Below, one piece after another: positions 14,737-22,637 of a DNA stretch of 41,649 nt. This stretch comes from a virus. The notes beneath the pieces are model-generated. The model was not told where the DNA came from, searched no databases, and saw nothing but the letters and a program-made list of their open reading frames with translations. The position numbers and the translations under genes were made by a program. The DNA lies in the IMG/VR virus record IMGVR_UViG_3300028763_000015, positions 1-41,649 of that record; one strand, written 5' to 3'. Each line of letters starts with the position of its first letter. The first letter of the stretch is position 1.

Positions 14737-15390
14737 ATGTTTTTTTTTAAAAGTAAAATAAATGAATTGACATATTTACGTCAATATACACATCATAGTG
14801 ATTATGATTCATCAGAAAAAATGAAATATGAATCAATTGATAGTATTATGAAATACTTCAGAAAAATGATTGATATTGATGAAAAATGTGGATTATCAAT
14901 AGAATCAAAATTTAAAGATGTTATTTATCCTGTTTTTGATTTAGATTGTAAATCTAAATATGAATTATTTAAAACTTTACATGAAGATACTCCATATGTA
15001 ATATTCATAAGTAGTTGTAACGATGACGATGATGATGAAAAAAAATATCACTATTGGGGAATTATTGGAAATTCTAACAAAAAATTCAAAGAATTAATAT
15101 CAAATCAAAATTGGAAAATCTGCAATGATAATAATTATGTAAAATTTTCAACAGAAATAAGTAAAATTCTAATTAGAGGAATATTTGAAAATAAAAATAG
15201 AAAGCCAAAATTATTTGAAAAAAATGGTATTCTATCTGAAGATTTTGAAATGTTCATATCTAAATTAGAAAGTCATTATAATACTAATGGCTTTGAATTG
15301 TCAGTATTAAGATATAAGAATACTGAACTATTGATACAATTCAATAGAAAATTAAAATTGAAAAAGATAAATTATAGTGAAAAAGAATAA
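14737..15390 (+). CDS. Unknown protein with FDLD motif
   Basis: 217 residues. VIYPVFDLDCKSKYELF (FDLD at 67-70), then TPYVIFISSC, HYWGIIGNSNKKFKEL and STEISKILIRGIF. A strand carrying DxD followed by these beta elements is reminiscent of archaeo-eukaryotic primase-like folds, but the remaining catalytic signatures cannot be confirmed, so I do not claim primase. The protein ends with NRKLKLKKIN, akin to the RKLKL tail family. The 56-residue polymerase-motif gene starts inside its last codons. Confidence 0.7.
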   Translation: MFFFKSKINELTYLRQYTHHSDYDSSEKMKYESIDSIMKYFRKMIDIDEKCGLSIESKFKDVIYPVFDLDCKSKYELFKTLHEDTPYVIFISSCNDDDDDEKKYHYWGIIGNSNKKFKELISNQNWKICNDNNYVKFSTEISKILIRGIFENKNRKPKLFEKNGILSEDFEMFISKLESHYNTNGFELSVLRYKNTELLIQFNRKLKLKKINYSEKE

Positions 15391-15547
15391 AAAAAATGAA
15401 AATATTTTTAATGTAGTTAACTTAGATTTTGCAAGCTTATATCCATCCTCATTTAAAATTGATGAACGATTGATTGCTGAGCTAAATAGAAAAAAAACAA
15501 ATGAAAAAAGACGGCAAAAGCTTGAAAAAATAAATAACTTAAAATGA
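15377..15547 (+). CDS. 56-residue protein with family-B DNA polymerase motif A
   Basis: GTG start at 15377, overlapping the previous gene by 14 nt, and an ATGA overlap with the next gene at 15544-15547. This tight coupling argues for a real gene. Residues 14-25 read VNLDFASLYPSS. DFxSLYPS is motif A of family-B DNA polymerases (the metal-binding Asp and the steric-gate Tyr region). The rest is basic and ends KRRQKLEKINNLK, like the local tail family. It is far too short to be a polymerase. It may be a domain relic, a mimic, or chance; no other polymerase segments lie nearby in any frame that I can see. Confidence 0.6.
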   Translation: MKKNKKNENIFNVVNLDFASLYPSSFKIDERLIAELNRKKTNEKRRQKLEKINNLK

Positions 15548-16053
15548 AAAAAATAGTAAATGGATGTTTAAATTGTCCTTTTTGTCATACTGAGTATGAT
15601 TATGATACAATAGGAAAACCAGACACTGATGTATGTGTATTGTCAAATTATTTAAAATTAAATAATCCTTATATTGATTTGAATGAAAATGAATATAAAC
15701 CAAAATGGTGTCCTCTTATAAATGATGATTATACTTTTAAATTTAAAGAATTTTCTGATAAAACAAAAAATGAGATACTAACTTTAAATAAAAAAATATC
15801 TGAAAATGAATACCAATATGGACAAGATTATGAAAATGATGAATTTGATTATATTGCGAATAACATAGAAAACAAAGAATTATATAAAAAATTAGATGAA
15901 TTGATGAATAATGATGAATTATCTGATTACAATGAAGACATCAAAGAAGAATTTAATAATAGTATAGATCAAGTTAAAAATCAATTGAAAAATTTAGAAG
16001 CACTTGGTACAAAATTAAACGATGAATTGAACAATTTAGGTAATATACATTAA
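15544..16053 (+). CDS. Protein with N-terminal Cys cluster and helical C-terminus
   Basis: 169 residues. Cys8, 11, 14, 31 and 56 (GCLNCPFCH..., DVCVLSN, PKWCPL) form a likely zinc or iron-sulphur site; the PxWCPL ending is a pattern that I recall from other phage hypotheticals. Residues 75-165 are acidic helix and coiled coil. Function unknown. It is translationally coupled to the upstream mini-protein by ATGA. Confidence 0.75.
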   Translation: MKKIVNGCLNCPFCHTEYDYDTIGKPDTDVCVLSNYLKLNNPYIDLNENEYKPKWCPLINDDYTFKFKEFSDKTKNEILTLNKKISENEYQYGQDYENDEFDYIANNIENKELYKKLDELMNNDELSDYNEDIKEEFNNSIDQVKNQLKNLEALGTKLNDELNNLGNIH

Positions 16054-16063
16054 TCTAAATATT

Positions 16064-16399
16064 ATGAAAATAATACCTATAAAATCAAAAAAACAAGATA
16101 ATGGTTTGTGGGGTATGCCTAAAAATTGTTATTATATCGAACACTATTTTCAATTAGAAGAAAGAAATGAATTTATTTTATCTGCATTAATAAATTGTTT
16201 GAATACTAAATTTAATGAGAGATTTGAAATGTCTCTTTTGAGTGAAAAAAAGATTTATTTTAAATTTGAAAAACATGGAACTGTGATTCTTTCATTTAAT
16301 GATTATGAAGTATTTAATGATAAGTTGTATGAATTTGATAATGTTAATGAACATAATATTTTTATGAGAAAACAGAAATTAATAGAAATTAATGTATAA
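16064..16399 (+). CDS. Unknown small protein
   Basis: 111 residues, with a helix-then-strands pattern (FILSALINCLNTKFNERFEMSLLSEKKIYFKFE) that resembles the layout of the next two genes, and an end FMRKQKLIEINV akin to their tails. It is possibly a diverged member of that local family. It overlaps the next gene by 8 nt. Confidence 0.7.
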   Translation: MKIIPIKSKKQDNGLWGMPKNCYYIEHYFQLEERNEFILSALINCLNTKFNERFEMSLLSEKKIYFKFEKHGTVILSFNDYEVFNDKLYEFDNVNEHNIFMRKQKLIEINV

Positions 16400-16682
16400 A
16401 TACAACAGCAATTCACCAGAATATCAAAAATTACTTGAAGAATTAAAATTATATTATATAAATATACTTAAAGAATCAGAGTTCGGATATAATGTATATA
16501 GTGTATTAAGATTTATGAAAAGTGATAATAACAATTATGATTATATTGTTTCTGTTAAATTAGAAAAAAAATATAAATTAACAGGATATCATTATGTTAT
16601 AGAACATCATTATTTATCTGAACTTCAATTAAATAATATAAGCAGAATAAATAAACTGAATAAATTATGTCAGACAACATAG
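16392..16682 (+). CDS. Tandem paralogue 1, KLNKL-tailed
   Basis: 96 residues. YQKLLEELKLYY..., a central strand pair, then LSELQLNNISRINKLNKL. The next gene has the same order: a (L)LRELKKYY helix, strands, LTELQVISILRISKLNKI. They are therefore tandem duplicates that have diverged. No known motif. It overlaps both neighbours. Confidence 0.75.
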   Translation: MYKYNSNSPEYQKLLEELKLYYINILKESEFGYNVYSVLRFMKSDNNNYDYIVSVKLEKKYKLTGYHYVIEHHYLSELQLNNISRINKLNKLCQTT

Positions 16683-16948
16683 TATCTAATTTAGATACTA
16701 AATCATATCTACTGTTATTAAGAGAATTGAAAAAATATTATAACAAAAAATTCAATAATAAATATGATTTTAGTATTCGTGAAATAGTTAAAGAATTCAA
16801 TTCATCACTTTATACTGTAGTTATTATATTTCATTATAATAGTAAACATGATAGTTATGAAATTAAAATTTTAACTGAACTTCAAGTGATTTCAATATTG
16901 AGAATATCTAAACTAAATAAAATAAATGAAAGACACAGAATTAACTAA
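16667..16948 (+). CDS. Tandem paralogue 2, KLNKI-tailed
   Basis: 93 residues, paralogous to 16392-16682: helix YLLLLRELKKYY, strands LYTVVIIFHYN and SYEIKILTELQ, tail ILRISKLNKI. Start overlaps the previous gene by 16 nt, and the end overlaps the next by 23 nt. Unknown function. Confidence 0.75.
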   Translation: MSDNIVSNLDTKSYLLLLRELKKYYNKKFNNKYDFSIREIVKEFNSSLYTVVIIFHYNSKHDSYEIKILTELQVISILRISKLNKINERHRIN

Positions 16949-17195
16949 CGATGATTTTAAAGTAGGACAAATTGTCACTTGTGTAACATTTGATGATAAT
17001 GATTACTGGGATCAACATTTGACAGTAGGGAAAAAATATAAAATTGAGGATATTGATTGGCATTTTGAAAATAAAATTGTGGTAAGAAGTGATAACAAAA
17101 AATTGAGTCAATTTGTACCAATACGATTTTTTTCTGATAAAAAAATAATTAGAAAAATGAAATTAGAAAAACTGAATAAAATATGTACAAAGTAG
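16926..17195 (+). CDS. Small SH3-like protein with RKMKLEKLNK tail
   Basis: 89 residues: FKVGQIVTCVTFDD (strand 1), LTVGKKYKIEDI (strand 2), NKIVVRSDN, FVPIRFFSDK, then IIRKMKLEKLNKI. It is a core example of the small-barrel-plus-basic-tail family found at least seven times in the window. Overlaps 16667-16948 by 23 nt and 17183-17515 by 13 nt. Confidence 0.8.
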   Translation: MKDTELTNDDFKVGQIVTCVTFDDNDYWDQHLTVGKKYKIEDIDWHFENKIVVRSDNKKLSQFVPIRFFSDKKIIRKMKLEKLNKICTK

Positions 17196-17515
17196 GAGAT
17201 ATTATGGTTTGTATTGATAATACGCCTAAATCTGATAACATTTTTTATGATTTCATTTCATATTGTTTAAAATACAAAAAATCAAATCCTTTAGAAATAA
17301 ATAAAACATATACCATTAAAAAAATTCAATCATATTGGGATGATGATGGAAATTGCTATGAATTACTTGATGATACTAGCAGTAGATATCAAAATACTTC
17401 ATATATGTTAGAAGAAGTTGAGGAAATATATGGATATACAGTTTTTGATATAAATAGATTTATTGGGTTAAAAGAATATAGAACATCAAAACTAAAAAAA
17501 TTAAATGAAATATGA
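17183..17515 (+). CDS. Small SH3-like protein with KLKKLNEI tail
   Basis: 110 residues: MYKVGDIMVCIDNTP, LEINKTYTIKKI, CYELLDDTSSRYQN, then INRFIGLKEYRTSKLKKLNEI. Same family order as 16926, with a longer loop. Overlaps both neighbours (13 and 11 nt). Function unknown. Confidence 0.8.
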   Translation: MYKVGDIMVCIDNTPKSDNIFYDFISYCLKYKKSNPLEINKTYTIKKIQSYWDDDGNCYELLDDTSSRYQNTSYMLEEVEEIYGYTVFDINRFIGLKEYRTSKLKKLNEI

Positions 17516-17756
17516 CAAAATTATAGTTGGAGATTTTTTAATTTGCATTAAAAATGATTATACAAATGATAACCTCATAACAGTAAATAAAGAATATAAA
17601 GTATTAGAAATAGGTAGAAATTATAGTACAATAACAATAATGACAGATGTTGGTATCATATGCGATATAATATTTTATTCATTTTTCATTAGTAAAAGAA
17701 TTTTAAGAAAAAATAAATTGAATAAATTGAATAAAATATTTTGTGAATTGGATTAA
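17505..17756 (+). CDS. Small SH3-like protein with KLNKLNKI tail
   Basis: 83 residues: KIIVGDFLICIKND, ITVNKEYKVLEIGR, TIMTDVG, then FFISKRILRKNKLNKLNKI. Same family as 17183. Last gene of the overlapping chain; the -33 box of the rtcB promoter lies within its final codons. Function unknown. Confidence 0.8.
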   Translation: MKYDKIIVGDFLICIKNDYTNDNLITVNKEYKVLEIGRNYSTITIMTDVGIICDIIFYSFFISKRILRKNKLNKLNKIFCELD

Positions 17757-17770
17757 TTGTTGTACATTTG
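17741..17770 (+). promoter_or_regulatory. Bacteroidota-type promoter for rtcB
   Basis: TTG at 17741-17743, 19 nt, TACATTTG at 17763-17770. It fits TTG/TAnnTTTG and lies 52 nt before the rtcB ATG. Confidence 0.75.
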
Positions 17771-17822
17771 CAAAAAATATTAAAAAATAGAATTAAATTA
17801 ATTAAAAAAAGTAGGTAAAATT

Positions 17823-19217
17823 ATGATTGAGTTAAAAGGTAAATATACAGACGCTAAAATATTTATAGATGAAGTTGAAGAAGGAGTCTATACACAAATA
17901 TACAATGTCATTAACTCAGAAACATCTAATGGGTTGAAAGTCAGACTAATGCCAGACGTGCATGTTGGCTCAGATATTTGTATTGGGTTTTCCATGGAAT
18001 TGGGTAAGTATCTCAAACCAAGCACTATAGGTGTGGATATCGGCTGCGGGATGCTAAGTGCTAGATTTTCAGGTAGAACCACATTAGATTTAGAAAAAAT
18101 TGATAATCTGATACGTGAAAATGTTCCTATGGGATTTGGTATGCACGAAGATATCAAATTTAAAAATATCCCTTTTGGTGATGTTCAAGTAATTGCAGAT
18201 AACTTCATTGTAAAATTTAACGAAAAATTTGGGACATCTTATGATTCTCCATCATACAATGATAAATGGCTAACATCTAAATTGAAAGATATTGGAATTG
18301 ATGAAGGTAAATTTTACAAATCTATTGGTACATTAGGAGGTGGTAACCACTTTATTGAACTTGGTAAGTCAGATAAGACTAATGATTATTGGGTAACAGT
18401 CCACTCTGGGTCAAGAAACTTTGGACTTAAAATTGCGGAATACTGGACTAAAGTTGCAAGAGGTAAAGTATTCGTTGCAACCAAAGAATATAACATGGAA
18501 TTGGATGACATTACAATGAATACTTATCCTAAATCTGATATTGATAAAAAAATAAAAGAATTAAGGACAAGATACAGTCTTAATATTGACAAAGAATATT
18601 TAGATGGTGAGTATCTTATTGGATATCTATTTGATATGATTTTTGCTCAACAATATGCTCTATGGAGTAGAAAAACAATGTTATCATTGATAAAAAAAGC
18701 ATTGAATATCAAAAAGTTTGATGAAGAAATTCATTCAATACATAACTATGTTGATTTCAAAGATTTTATCATAAGAAAAGGTGCAATCTCATCTTATGTT
18801 GGTGAAAAAATGATTATACCATTCAATATGAGAGATGGAATACTTATATGCGAAGGTAAATCAAATGAAGATTGGAACAACTCAGCACCACATGGGTCTG
18901 GTCGTTTGATGTCAAGATCAAAAGCAAAAGAGTCAATTGATTTAAAAGATTTTCAGAAAGTAATGAAAGGTATATATTCAACATCTGTATGTAAAAGTAC
19001 AATTGATGAATCACCATTTGCTTACAAAAACTCTGATATGATTGAAAAAGCTATCGAGCCTACTGCATTAATTCTTGATAAAATAAAACCAATCTTAAAC
19101 ATAAAAGATAAATCTGAAGGTACATCTTGGAAAGATAAGAAAGAGCAAAAAAAGAAAGATAAGCAACGTAACAACGAAAGAAATGAAGTTTCTTATCAAA
19201 AGATGAAAAAATTCTAA
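17823..19217 (+). CDS. rtcB: RNA-splicing ligase RtcB
   Basis: 464 residues, full length. RtcB joins RNA 2',3'-cyclic-phosphate (or 3'-phosphate) ends to 5'-OH ends with GTP and Mn2+, as produced by anticodon nucleases. Visible motifs: PDVHVG (44-49), GVDIGCGM (70-77; Asp and Cys metal ligands), GTLGGGNHFIE (about 170-180), VHSGSRNFG (about 198-206) and APHGSGR (about 355-361), where the His is the guanylylated residue. The C-terminal KSTIDESPFAYKNSDMIE box is also present, followed by a lysine-rich tail. No archease, PNK or RtcA is seen nearby. Own host-type promoter and own terminator make it monocistronic. Probable role: repair of tRNAs cut by host defence nucleases (inference). Confidence 0.96.
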   Translation: MIELKGKYTDAKIFIDEVEEGVYTQIYNVINSETSNGLKVRLMPDVHVGSDICIGFSMELGKYLKPSTIGVDIGCGMLSARFSGRTTLDLEKIDNLIRENVPMGFGMHEDIKFKNIPFGDVQVIADNFIVKFNEKFGTSYDSPSYNDKWLTSKLKDIGIDEGKFYKSIGTLGGGNHFIELGKSDKTNDYWVTVHSGSRNFGLKIAEYWTKVARGKVFVATKEYNMELDDITMNTYPKSDIDKKIKELRTRYSLNIDKEYLDGEYLIGYLFDMIFAQQYALWSRKTMLSLIKKALNIKKFDEEIHSIHNYVDFKDFIIRKGAISSYVGEKMIIPFNMRDGILICEGKSNEDWNNSAPHGSGRLMSRSKAKESIDLKDFQKVMKGIYSTSVCKSTIDESPFAYKNSDMIEKAIEPTALILDKIKPILNIKDKSEGTSWKDKKEQKKKDKQRNNERNEVSYQKMKKF

Positions 19218-19219
19218 AT

Positions 19220-19257
19220 AAAAAAGGATGAAAAAATTATTTTCATCCTTTTTTTTT
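19220..19257 (+). terminator. Intrinsic terminator after rtcB
   Basis: Stem GGATGAAAA (19226-19234) with TTTTCATCC (19240-19248), a 5-nt loop, extended by A-run and T-run. Confidence 0.85.
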
Positions 19258-19265
19258 GCGAAAAT

Positions 19266-19296
19266 TTGTAAGATACAAATAATTTTATTATCTTTG
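19266..19296 (+). promoter_or_regulatory. Bacteroidota-type promoter
   Basis: TTG at 19266-19268, 20 nt, TATCTTTG at 19289-19296; 14 nt before the ATG at 19311. Confidence 0.65.
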
Positions 19297-19310
19297 CACA
19301 AAATATAAAA

Positions 19311-19493
19311 ATGACAGAAGAAGATAGAAAAAAATATGAAGTAACTCTTAGAGAAAATCTATTAAAGCATATTGATGATTTAAGAGAAAAAATTTCAAGT
19401 AATGAGATTTTTCCACATGGAAGTCAAGATTTAGAATCATTAGTTGAAATTGATGATAATATTGAAGCTTGTTTAAATTGTTGGTATTATTAA
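19311..19493 (+). CDS. Unknown small acidic protein
   Basis: 60 residues, a charged helix (EVTLRENLLKHIDDLREKIS) followed by an acidic end with IEACLNCWYY (two Cys). No motif recognised. First gene after its own promoter, 10 nt before the next gene. Confidence 0.7.
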   Translation: MTEEDRKKYEVTLRENLLKHIDDLREKISSNEIFPHGSQDLESLVEIDDNIEACLNCWYY

Positions 19494-19503
19494 TCTTAAA
19501 AAT

Positions 19504-19782
19504 ATGAAACAAGTATTAGATGAAACTAAACAGATTCATTATGTAGATGAATGTGAGATTATAGAATTTATAACAATAAATTCTAACATGGAATGGAACG
19601 ACTGTTGCGATTATATAAGAGAGCATAATATATCATCAGTAGAAGGTATATCTCATTGGATAAAATCTGAATTAATTGAAGAAAATAGAGATGATTATGA
19701 CACAGAAGCATATTATTGGGTATTAGCTTTTTTTGAAGCACATCCTTGGATAAATAAAATGATGATTGTTTTTGACAGTTAA
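19504..19782 (+). CDS. Unknown acidic protein
   Basis: 92 residues, acidic, Trp/Tyr-rich (YDTEAYYWVLAFFEAHPWI). No Cys-ligand pattern beyond a CC pair, no membrane segment. Function unknown. Probably co-transcribed with 19311-19493. Confidence 0.7.
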   Translation: MKQVLDETKQIHYVDECEIIEFITINSNMEWNDCCDYIREHNISSVEGISHWIKSELIEENRDDYDTEAYYWVLAFFEAHPWINKMMIVFDS

Positions 19783-19803
19783 AAAAATATATAATGTCAA
19801 TTT

Positions 19804-19836
19804 GTCATATACTATGACTCATTGTCATTATATTTG
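19804..19836 (+). promoter_or_regulatory. Promoter with inverted-repeat operator, upstream of 19879-dnaK
   Basis: GTCATA (19804-19809), 3 nt, TATGAC (19813-19818) is a perfect 6-3-6 inverted repeat, with a further GTCA copy at 19824-19827. TATATTTG (19829-19836) matches the TAnnTTTG box. A TTG lies at 19802-19804, with a 24-nt spacer that is longer than usual. The repeat sits between the two boxes, where a repressor would block polymerase. Confidence 0.5.
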
Positions 19837-19878
19837 TTTTGGCATAAGATTTGAATAATAAGAAGTAATTAAATAATA

Positions 19879-20112
19879 ATGTTTAAATTAGGAGAAATTG
19901 TAGTTTGTATTGATGATAGTGATGATACTACTACATATGAACCATATAAAAATTTAAAAAAATACTCAACATATGAGGTAAAGAATGACGGATATTATTT
20001 TAATACTATTAGTGTTTCATTAACTGATATAAAAGGAAGATTCAGAGTAACAAGATTCATGTCTGTTAAAGAATATAGAAAATTAAAATTAGAAAAATTA
20101 AATAAAAAATAA
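19879..20112 (+). CDS. Small SH3-like protein with RKLKLEKLNK tail
   Basis: 77 residues: FKLGEIVVCIDDSDD, LKKYSTYEVKND, FNTISVSLTD, then TRFMSVKEYRKLKLEKLNKK. It is the clearest member of the family. Only 11 nt separate its stop from the dnaK ATG, so it is co-transcribed with dnaK. Function unknown. Confidence 0.8.
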   Translation: MFKLGEIVVCIDDSDDTTTYEPYKNLKKYSTYEVKNDGYYFNTISVSLTDIKGRFRVTRFMSVKEYRKLKLEKLNKK

Positions 20113-20123
20113 AAAAGTAAATT

Positions 20124-22010
20124 ATGGGAAAAATTATTGGAATTGACTTGGGTTCATATAACTCAGCAGTATCTATTGTAGAAGGTGGACAAACAATTGT
20201 CATACCTAATTCAGAAGGATCAGTATCAACACCATCTGTTGTTGCATTTGATGTGAAAACAGGAGAAATTAAAGTTGGTGATGCAGCTAAAAGGCAAGCA
20301 GCATTAAATCCAAAAAACACAATTTTTAATATCAAAAGACTTATTGGTAGAACTTATGACGAAGTTAAACATCTAAAACGTCCTTATGACATTGTAGATA
20401 ATAATGGTAAAGCTGCTGTAAAAATTGGAGATAGAATATATTCACCAGAAGAAATATCTGCAATCATTCTTCAAAAAATGAAAAAAACAGCAGAGGATTA
20501 TCTTGGAGCAAATGTAGAAAGTGCTGTAATAACAGTACCAGCGTATTTTAATTCAGATGAAAGAAGTAGCACAAAAGTAGCAGGAGAAATTGCTGGATTA
20601 AAAGTAGAAAGAATTATATCAGAACCAACTGCTGCTTCATTAAACATAAAAAATGAAACTGATAAATTATATTTTATAATAGATAGTGGTGGTTGTACAT
20701 CAGATTTTAGTTCAATTTCAATTGAAGATGGCTTATTTGAAGTAATAGCAACAGATGGTAGTTTAGATCTTGGAGGTAATTTAATTGATGATGCACTTGT
20801 TAATTACATTTCTGATGATTTTTTAAAAGAATCAGGAGTAGATATAAGAAAAGATCCTATGGCTCTTCAACGTGTCACAGAAGCAGCAGAAAAAGCAAAA
20901 ATTGAGTTATCTAATGTTACACAAACAGAAATCAATTTACCTTATATTACTGCAGTTGACGGAACGCCAAAACATTTAGTTAAAACTATAACTCGTGCCA
21001 AATTTGAACAATTAATTCAATTTTATGTTGACGAAACAATGAAATTAATTAAATCATCAATTAAAAAAAGCAATAAGAATATAAGTGATATTGATGAAAT
21101 TGTTCTTGTAGGAGGTAGCACAAGAATACCATATTTAGTAGATAACATTGAAAAATATTTTGGTAAGAAATCTAACAAGTCTCTTAACGCTGATACTGCC
21201 ATAGCATCAGGGGCTGCTATACAAGGATCCGTTCTTGCTGGAGATACAACTGACATATTATTACTTGATGTTACAGCGTTGAGCTTCTGTATTGAAACCA
21301 TGGGTGGTGTATCAACTAAAATGATAGAAGCAAATACTACAATACCGACAAGTAAGTCACAGGTATTCAGTACGGCTTCGGATAACCAACCAAGTGTCCA
21401 GGTTAATGTTTGTACAGGAGAAAGACCTATGTATGTAAACAACAAACACTTAGGTACATTTTCACTTGATGTTCCACCTGCTCGTAGAGGTACACCACAA
21501 GTAGAAATCACATTCAGCATTGATAGCAATTCTATTCTAACAGTCAAAGCTGTTGATAAAGCAACTGGAAAATCCAATGATATTAGAATTGAAGGTAAAT
21601 CATCGTTAACAAAAGAAGAGATTGAAAGAATGAAGAATGAAGCTGAACAAAATGCTGATTCAGATAAAAAAGAAAAAGAGAAAGTTGATAAACTTAATCA
21701 AGCAGATTCTATGATTTTTCAAACAGAAAAACAAATTGAAGATTTTTCTGATAAGTTAACTGAAGAAAACAAAACTGAATTGAATTCTAAGCTTGGTAAT
21801 CTTAAAGAAGCTCACAAAACTCAAAATGTTGATACTATTGATAACTGCATTAAAGAATTGAATGATTCTTGGCAAAATATTAGTTCTAAGCTTTATGAAA
21901 AATCTCAAAATGAGTCAACAAATGATTCTAATCCAACAAATGAAACTCAATCACCTAATAAAGATGATTCTGAAAATGTGACAGACGTAGATTTTGAGGA
22001 AGTAAAATAA
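20124..22010 (+). CDS. dnaK: DnaK-type Hsp70 chaperone with altered nucleotide-binding loops
   Basis: 628 residues, full length and collinear with bacterial DnaK: ATPase domain (1-~380), linker LLLDVTALSF, substrate-binding domain, helical lid and the terminal DVDFEEVK. Kept: the Lys of NIKRLIGR, VITVPAYFN, EPTAA, VGGSTRIP. Changed: phosphate loop 1 reads DLGSYNS (8-14) instead of DLGTTNS, and phosphate loop 2 reads DSGGCTSD (187-194) instead of DLGGGTFD, retaining the Asp, Thr and final Asp. The linker has Ala where VTPLSL has Pro. ATP turnover or allostery may therefore differ from host DnaK. No DnaJ or GrpE gene is visible; it may use the host's. Folding of phage proteins is the likely role. 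Confidence 0.95.
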   Translation: MGKIIGIDLGSYNSAVSIVEGGQTIVIPNSEGSVSTPSVVAFDVKTGEIKVGDAAKRQAALNPKNTIFNIKRLIGRTYDEVKHLKRPYDIVDNNGKAAVKIGDRIYSPEEISAIILQKMKKTAEDYLGANVESAVITVPAYFNSDERSSTKVAGEIAGLKVERIISEPTAASLNIKNETDKLYFIIDSGGCTSDFSSISIEDGLFEVIATDGSLDLGGNLIDDALVNYISDDFLKESGVDIRKDPMALQRVTEAAEKAKIELSNVTQTEINLPYITAVDGTPKHLVKTITRAKFEQLIQFYVDETMKLIKSSIKKSNKNISDIDEIVLVGGSTRIPYLVDNIEKYFGKKSNKSLNADTAIASGAAIQGSVLAGDTTDILLLDVTALSFCIETMGGVSTKMIEANTTIPTSKSQVFSTASDNQPSVQVNVCTGERPMYVNNKHLGTFSLDVPPARRGTPQVEITFSIDSNSILTVKAVDKATGKSNDIRIEGKSSLTKEEIERMKNEAEQNADSDKKEKEKVDKLNQADSMIFQTEKQIEDFSDKLTEENKTELNSKLGNLKEAHKTQNVDTIDNCIKELNDSWQNISSKLYEKSQNESTNDSNPTNETQSPNKDDSENVTDVDFEEVK

Positions 22011-22039
22011 TTTTTTTAAAATAATTTAAAATAAAAAAT

Positions 22040-22066
22040 AAAGTCAGATTAGTTCTGGCTTTTTTT
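22040..22066 (+). terminator. Intrinsic terminator after dnaK
   Basis: Stem AAAGTCAG (22040-22047) with CTGGCTTT (22055-22062), one G-U pair, a 7-nt loop, and a T-run to 22066. Confidence 0.7.
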
Positions 22067-22069
22067 ATA

Positions 22070-22077
22070 TATCTTTG
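22070..22077 (+). promoter_or_regulatory. -7 box of a Bacteroidota-type promoter
   Basis: TATCTTTG immediately after the dnaK terminator and 28 nt before the ATG at 22106. No good TTG is found at the -33 position. Confidence 0.5.
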
Positions 22078-22105
22078 TATCACGAATATTAAAAAATTAT
22101 AAAAC

Positions 22106-22348
22106 ATGTTCAATATAAATAGGAAACATCTTTGTAAGAAAAACTCAAAGTATTGTATTAAAGGTAATATTTATGATATTCATATGATATCTTTTAATTG
22201 TATTTCAATATATTTGGATAATTATCCTATTTATGAAAATTTTATATTTGAGGAAGGTTATTATACATATTTAAATTTTTATGATTATTTTTATACTGAG
22301 AAGGAAGAAAGGAAATTAAAATTAGAAAATATTAAAAATGTCAGATAA
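22106..22348 (+). CDS. Small protein with EERKLKLENI tail
   Basis: 80 residues: RKHLCKKNSKYCIKGNIYDI, FNCISIYLDN, then YDYFYTEKEERKLKLENIKN. Same plan as the SH3-like RKLKL family, and especially close to the next gene (CKxxxxxxxKxYxI...F(F)Y(T/S)EKEERK(L/V)KL). Overlaps it by 11 nt. Confidence 0.75.
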   Translation: MFNINRKHLCKKNSKYCIKGNIYDIHMISFNCISIYLDNYPIYENFIFEEGYYTYLNFYDYFYTEKEERKLKLENIKNVR

Positions 22349-22637
22349 TAAAAAAATAAATAAAGAAAGGAAATATCGTTGCAAAGAATCAATATATGGT
22401 TTTATAATAAATAAATATTATGAAATTAATGAGATATACACATATATGATTGAGATGCGTATTATTGTTAATTATCAATATAATTATTATTGTTTCTCAT
22501 TAGAAGATGATTATGATTCACTTCCTAATTTTAATAGATTTTTTTATTCTGAGAAAGAAGAAAGGAAAGTAAAATTAAAACAAATAGAAGAATCACAAAA
22601 AATCACAAAAAATAATAATATTTTACTTGAAGCATAA
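22338..22637 (+). CDS. Small protein with EERKVKLKQI tail
   Basis: 99 residues, a tandem paralogue of 22106-22348: KYRCKESIYGFIINKYYEINEI, YYCFSLEDD, RFFYSEKEERKVKLKQIEE, plus an extra ~18 residues after the tail. Function unknown. Confidence 0.75.
   Translation: MSDNKKINKERKYRCKESIYGFIINKYYEINEIYTYMIEMRIIVNYQYNYYCFSLEDDYDSLPNFNRFFYSEKEERKVKLKQIEESQKITKNNNILLEA

Noticed and set aside
19836-19853. TGGCAT-N5-TTGA resembling a sigma-54 promoter
   Set aside because: The conserved GC of the -12 element is missing, and a good TAnnTTTG box lies just upstream.
21023-21577. 184-codon minus-strand open frame inside dnaK
   Set aside because: It lies entirely opposite conserved DnaK sequence and has no family features.
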